Assembly (NCBI GenBank): GCA_900549975.1
Contig: URQK01000003.1
Span: 1 to 44,319, forward strand
DNA from: an uncultured Mollicutes bacterium
GTDB lineage: Bacteria; Bacillota_I; Bacilli_A; RFN20; CAG-826
Direction of reading: 5' to 3'
Length of the DNA: 44,319 nucleotides
Shown here: in pieces, positions 40,532-44,319 of the stretch
Position numbering within the stretch: position 1 is the stretch's first letter
Layout of the letters: each line of letters opens with the position of its first letter
Position numbers and translations under genes: made by a program
Notes under the pieces: generated by a model
What the model was told of the DNA's origin: nothing
Seen by the model: only the letters and a program-made list of their open reading frames with translations
The model's database searches: none

Positions 40532-42955
40532 TTATTCTCCTTGAGAATTAGAATTATTTGTAGCATCTACATCTACTTTATCAGCAGGTTGAGATGGTTC
40601 TTCTACTGGTCTAAGTTGAATTCTTGCTGTTAATAATTGAACAACAACATCAAGAGCAATTGTTTCAAGCATTTCGTTGAATAATTCAAATCCTTCATTT
40701 ACATAGTCTTGTAATGGATTGATATTAGCGTAACTACGTAAATGAATACCATCACGTAATCTTGCTAATGTATCAATATGGTTAGTCCAACTACGGTCAA
40801 TGCAATGTAAAGCAATTTGTCTTTCTATTGCATTTGCAGCTTCTTCGCCCCATTCATCACGTCTCTTTTTATATTCTTTCATTAATAAGAAAGTAATATC
40901 TTCACCAGCTTCTTCATAAGGCGCTTCATTAAATGCTGAAGCCTTAAATGAATCTGGAGGTAATAATTTGTTAGTTTCTGTGACTAATTTATATAATTTT
41001 TCGCCATCAATTAAGCCTTCCTTGCTTCCTTCTGGTACAGATTTTTTAGCAATTGCTTTACCAGTAGTTTCAAAGAAGTCTTGAATCATTTCGTGAATTT
41101 CATTAGTAAATAAAACTTTATCACGTTTTTTATACATAATTTCACGTTGTTGACGCATAACATCATCATAATCTAATAAGCTCTTACGAGTATCAAAGTT
41201 TTGTCCTTCAATACGAGTTTGAGCATCAGTAATCATTTTAGTAGCCATTGACATTTGAATTGCTTCATCACCAAGTTTTAAGAAATATTTACGGAAATTA
41301 TCAGGTACGAATCTTACCATTAAGTCATCTTCAAAAGATACATAGAAGCAAGAATAACCCGGATCACCTTGACGACCAGCACGACCACGTAATTGGTTAT
41401 CAATACGACGAGATTCATGTCTTTCTGTACCAAATACACATAAGCCGCCAAGTGCTTTTACTTCATCATCAATTTTAATATCGGTACCACGACCAGCCAT
41501 ATTAGTGGCAATTGTGATTGCGCCTTTTTCGCCGGCATGTTTAATAATTTCTGCTTCGCGAGCGTGGTTTTTAGCATTTAATACTTCGTGTTTAAGTCCT
41601 TCTTTATCTAATAAGTTAGAAACATATTCAGACATTTCAACCGATGTAGTACCAATAAGCATTGGTTGACCTTTTGCATGTCTTTCTTTAATTTCTTTAA
41701 TAAGTGCTTTAAATTTTGCATCTTTAGTAGCAAAAATCATATCTAAAGCATCAATACGTTTAATTGGTCTATTTGTTGGAATGACAATAACACGCATGTT
41801 GTAAATTTTTCTAAATTCTTCTTCTTCAGTTTTAGCAGTACCAGTCATACCAGCACACTTATCATATAGACGGAAGAAGTTTTGATATGTAATCGTGGCC
41901 ATTGTCACTGTTTCTTCTTTAATTTTAACGTTTTCTTTAGCTTGAATAGCTTGTTGCAAACCATCAGAATATTCACGGCCTTTTAAGATACGACCTGTAA
42001 ATTGGTCAATAAGTTGAATTTCTCCTTCACTATCAACCATATATTCGACATTACGAGTAAAAATGTAATTAGCCTTTAACGCTTGATAAATTCTATGAAC
42101 TAAATCTTGATATTGGGGTTCATAAAGGTTAGCAATACCAAAAGCCGTTTGAGCTTTTTCATTACCGCGATCAGTTAAATTACATGTCTTATCTTTTAAA
42201 TCAATGACATAGTCACGATCTTTCTTTAAACTCTTAACAAACCAGTCTGCGGCTTTATAAGCACTTGATTGTGTTTTAGCGCCGCCAGAAATAATTAAAG
42301 GTGTTCTTGATTCATCAATTAAAATAGAGTCGGCTTCATCAACAACACAGAAGTGTAAGCCTCTTAAAACACGGCCATCAACACTTTGAGCCATATTATC
42401 TCTTAAATAGTCAAATCCTAATTCAGAGTTTGTAGTGTAAGTAATATCGCAGTTATATGCTGCACGTTTTTCTGAAGTTGTTAATTCTCTTAAGTTAATA
42501 CCAACAGTTAAGCCTAACCAACGATAAATTTGTCCCATCCACTCGGCATCACGAGAAGCTAAGTATTCGTTTACTGTTACAACATGGACACCTTTACCTT
42601 CTAATGCGTTTAAGTAAACTGCCATTGTAGCGGTTAAAGTTTTACCTTCACCAGTACGCATTTCCGCAACATCGCCTTGATTTAATACCAAAGCACCTTC
42701 AATTTGCACTTGGAAAGGAAATTGATTTAAAACTCTTTTTGCTGCTTCTCTTGCTACTGCAAAAGCTTCGTATTTAATATCTTCTAATGTTTCACCTTTA
42801 GCAAGTCTATCTTTGAAGTATGGGGTTTTAGCTTTTAATTCATCATCTGATAAAGCCGCCATCTCTCCTTCATAAGCCATGACTTTTTCACTTTCTTTTT
42901 TTATTTTTTTCAATGCACGTTGATCAAAACGAAATAATTTTTCAATAAAATTCAT
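40532..42955 (-). CDS. secA: Preprotein translocase ATPase SecA
   Basis: 807 residues. The motor of Sec export. Walker A MRTGEGKT at 99-106, DEAD-type VVDEADSILID, the ALVLNQGDVAEM approach to nucleotide-binding fold 1, and motif VI QLRGRAGRQGDPG in fold 2. The preprotein-binding and helical scaffold domains follow (DYDDVMRQQREIMYKKR). The C-terminus is short: it ends NSNSQGE with no Cys-rich zinc finger, the form used in many Bacilli lineages without SecB. AGGAG lies 8 nt upstream. prfB starts 1 nt after the stop. The hpf gene commonly found upstream of secA is absent. Confidence 0.97.
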   Translation of the reverse strand: MNFIEKLFRFDQRALKKIKKESEKVMAYEGEMAALSDDELKAKTPYFKDRLAKGETLEDIKYEAFAVAREAAKRVLNQFPFQVQIEGALVLNQGDVAEMRTGEGKTLTATMAVYLNALEGKGVHVVTVNEYLASRDAEWMGQIYRWLGLTVGINLRELTTSEKRAAYNCDITYTTNSELGFDYLRDNMAQSVDGRVLRGLHFCVVDEADSILIDESRTPLIISGGAKTQSSAYKAADWFVKSLKKDRDYVIDLKDKTCNLTDRGNEKAQTAFGIANLYEPQYQDLVHRIYQALKANYIFTRNVEYMVDSEGEIQLIDQFTGRILKGREYSDGLQQAIQAKENVKIKEETVTMATITYQNFFRLYDKCAGMTGTAKTEEEEFRKIYNMRVIVIPTNRPIKRIDALDMIFATKDAKFKALIKEIKERHAKGQPMLIGTTSVEMSEYVSNLLDKEGLKHEVLNAKNHAREAEIIKHAGEKGAITIATNMAGRGTDIKIDDEVKALGGLCVFGTERHESRRIDNQLRGRAGRQGDPGYSCFYVSFEDDLMVRFVPDNFRKYFLKLGDEAIQMSMATKMITDAQTRIEGQNFDTRKSLLDYDDVMRQQREIMYKKRDKVLFTNEIHEMIQDFFETTGKAIAKKSVPEGSKEGLIDGEKLYKLVTETNKLLPPDSFKASAFNEAPYEEAGEDITFLLMKEYKKRRDEWGEEAANAIERQIALHCIDRSWTNHIDTLARLRDGIHLRSYANINPLQDYVNEGFELFNEMLETIALDVVVQLLTARIQLRPVEEPSQPADKVDVDATNNSNSQGE

Positions 42956-43051
42956 AATATAAAACTCCTCTCACTTGCATACTCAAATATTCTAGCAAAA
43001 AATGGTACTATTTTCCATTGATAAATATGTAATATTTAATTTTTTTAGTAA

Positions 43052-43083
43052 AACAATAAAAATACAGGCCCAGAAGGACCTGT
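43052..43083 (-). terminator. Terminator after the cold-shock gene
   Basis: On the minus strand ACAGGTCC pairs with GGGCCTGT around TTCT, followed by ATTTTTATTG. It lies 12 bp past the cold-shock stop codon. Confidence 0.75.
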
Positions 43084-43095
43084 AAATGTTAGATT

Positions 43096-43296
43096 TTAAG
43101 AAATTTTAACAACGTTTTTTGCTTGAAGTCCACGATTTGTTTCAAGTAAATCAAACTCAACTTCTTGGCCTTCATTTAATGTTCGGTATCCATCTTCCAT
43201 TATTTGCGAATAATGAACAAAGATATCAGCACCCTCACCACGGTTAATAAATCCAAATCCCTTTTCGGCATTAAACCATTTAACTTTGCCTACCAT
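43096..43296 (-). CDS. Cold-shock protein (CspA family)
   Basis: 66 residues, a single OB-fold. RNP1 is KGFGFINRG (12-20) and RNP2 is DIFVHYSQI (24-32); VKWFNAEKGFG is the family N-terminus. It binds single-stranded RNA and acts as an RNA chaperone. A strong AGGTGG ribosome site lies upstream and a terminator follows, so it is a single gene with its own promoter between comFC and secA. Residue Tyr in HYSQI replaces the more usual Phe-Ser pair of HFSAI. Confidence 0.96.
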   Translation of the reverse strand: MVGKVKWFNAEKGFGFINRGEGADIFVHYSQIMEDGYRTLNEGQEVEFDLLETNRGLQAKNVVKIS

Positions 43297-43365
43297 GTTT
43301 TACCACCTTTCCTGCTAAACTAATTATAAAATATAGTACTTCTTTTTCAATTTTTTTCGTTCGAC

Positions 43366-44016
43366 TTATTGTCTATTTTTTCGACAGTTATGCGCTAAAA
43401 CTAGCACTTTTATGTCTTTAGGGTGATACTTTGTAATTAATCTAATCGCAGATTTAATAGAACTTCCTGTAGTTAAGATATCATCCACTAAAAGTATCTT
43501 TTTATCTTTAATTTTAAATCCATCAATCACTTCTAATTTATCGATTATTTTTTCCCGTTCTTTTTTAGGCAAATCACTTTGCTTAAAAGCAAACTTCTTC
43601 CTTAAAACATTTATGTAATTTAAATTCAAAAGTTTAAATATTTCTTCTACGTGATTAAAGCCTCTTTTTTTATCATCTTCTAAACTAGAAGGAATACAAA
43701 CAATGTAATAACCAAAATATTTCATTTTAAGAAAAGGTAATTGTTTTTCTAAAAACACATTACGCAACTCAATGTCATAACAACCTTTAAATTGAAAAAT
43801 AAGACTCTTAAAAAAATTGTTATAACGATAGATAGCCAAAATATCAATATTACAAATCTTCCAATTTTCATAAATACATTCAAATTTATTGTAACAATTT
43901 TGACAAATTTCCGCCTTATGATTAATAGATTCGAATTTTTTAAAACAAATTTTACAAATGTTTGTTTGCTTCGTTAATGCTATTAATTGATCTTTCCATC
44001 GCTTTAGTAAGTTCAT
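43366..44016 (-). CDS. comFC: ComFC-like phosphoribosyltransferase-domain protein
   Basis: 216 residues. The N-terminus has a four-Cys zinc-binding site (CKICFKKF near 21 and CQNCYNKF near 38). The C-terminus is a phosphoribosyltransferase-type fold with the PRPP motif ILLVDDILTTGSS near 174-186 and KRGFNHVEEI. ComFC is needed for natural DNA uptake together with ComFA in Firmicutes. The start (44016) overlaps the comFA end by 65 bp, an unusually long overlap; the ribosome site is poor, implying translational coupling. Presence of both genes suggests competence or a remnant of it. Confidence 0.92.
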   Translation of the reverse strand: MNLLKRWKDQLIALTKQTNICKICFKKFESINHKAEICQNCYNKFECIYENWKICNIDILAIYRYNNFFKSLIFQFKGCYDIELRNVFLEKQLPFLKMKYFGYYIVCIPSSLEDDKKRGFNHVEEIFKLLNLNYINVLRKKFAFKQSDLPKKEREKIIDKLEVIDGFKIKDKKILLVDDILTTGSSIKSAIRLITKYHPKDIKVLVLAHNCRKNRQ

Positions 44017-44319
44017 AAGCTAAAAAATATACATCGCCAGTAGGAGATTTAATTTTGCGTCCCACTCTCCCCGCGATTTGGGTAAGGTTTTGATCATTAA
44101 ATAAAGTGTGATCTGCCATAAAAACAATTACTTGTAAATTTTCAATAGTAATGCCTCTTTCTAAAATTGAAGTTGTAATTAAAATACCAATTTCTCGCTT
44201 TTTAAATTTTGTCACTAATTCATCACGATTCTCTTTTTTAGAATGGACCAAGTCAATACTCGTAACAAATATTTTTAACCAGTTTAATAACTTTTCCCCT
44301 TCACCAATTGTTGGAACAA
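43952..44319 (-). CDS. comFA: ComFA-like DNA-uptake helicase, C-terminal part (5' end outside window)
   Basis: The frame stays open to the right window edge, giving the last 122 or so residues. VPTIGEGEKLLNWL and SIDLVHSKKENRDELV form the start of helicase fold 2; TTSILERGITIENLQVIVF and QIAGRVGRKIKSPTGDVYF are motifs V and VI with the conserved Arg fingers. ComFA is the ATP-driven translocase that pulls transformed DNA through the membrane. It is the upstream partner of comFC. Confidence 0.92.
   Translation of the reverse strand, partial: VPTIGEGEKLLNWLKIFVTSIDLVHSKKENRDELVTKFKKREIGILITTSILERGITIENLQVIVFMADHTLFNDQNLTQIAGRVGRKIKSPTGDVYFLAYELTKAMERSINSINEANKHL

Noticed and set aside
1..44319. 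CRISPR arrays, tRNA and rRNA genes, prophage or integrase modules
   Set aside because: No regularly spaced repeats, no cloverleaf-forming segment with conserved T-loop, and no phage structural or integrase-like protein was seen.

Overview
The window appears to hold two unrelated genomic backgrounds. Bases 1 to about 2070 are GC-rich and use Lachnospiraceae-like codons. They carry an AraC-family regulator that runs off the left edge and, divergent from it, a DapF-like epimerase. From about 2095 to the right end the DNA is AT-rich, with gene content and order typical of a low-GC Firmicute of class Bacilli (an uncultured Erysipelotrichia/Mollicutes-like gut bacterium is my guess, not proven). 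The AT-rich part uses the standard code: it encodes RF2 with its autoregulatory UGA frameshift and uses UGG for Trp. The change near 2070-2100 cuts a promoter off from its gene and seems to truncate an HTH gene, so it is either a chimeric assembly join or a recombination point.

Layout of the AT-rich part. 2095-3847: HTH remnant and an archaeal-type ATPase with a DUF234 C-terminus. 4049-5899: an in-frame mannose-6-phosphate isomerase/ROK glucokinase fusion. 6055-9635: alaS-ruvX-yrzB operon behind an alanine T-box leader. 9698-11285: dtd-mnmA. 11354-12613: rarA on the plus strand. 12785-14944: an RHS toxin tip (5' truncated, HNH-like C-terminus) followed by a candidate immunity gene. 14980-17859: ArsP_2-type permease, GNAT protein and RDD membrane protein. 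17880-22006: a plus-strand ABC importer whose binding-protein gene has lost its 5' end head-to-head against the RDD gene. 22027-26056: MATE exporter and Ca2+-type P-ATPase. 26148-28422: a graveyard of degraded polymorphic-toxin cassettes, their surviving immunity-like membrane proteins and an IS200-like remnant. 28567-33760: membrane protein, DUF2974 hydrolase, M29 aminopeptidase, RNase R and SecG. 33930-44319: CDF transporter, then uvrB-ctpA-yitT-prfB-secA in tight series, a cold-shock gene, and comFC-comFA leaving the window.

Most of the right half is conserved housekeeping transcribed on the minus strand: translation quality (alaS, dtd, mnmA, prfB), protein export (secA, secG), RNA turnover (rnr), DNA repair and recombination (uvrB, ruvX, rarA) and DNA uptake (comFA/comFC). 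The accessory interest lies in the two RHS regions, the isomerase-kinase fusion, the prfB leader (RF2 frameshift site abutting a perfect 11-bp hairpin), the DapF homologue in which both catalytic cysteines are serine, and the two junctions at about 2070-2100 and about 17870. No tRNA, rRNA, CRISPR array or intact mobile element was seen.
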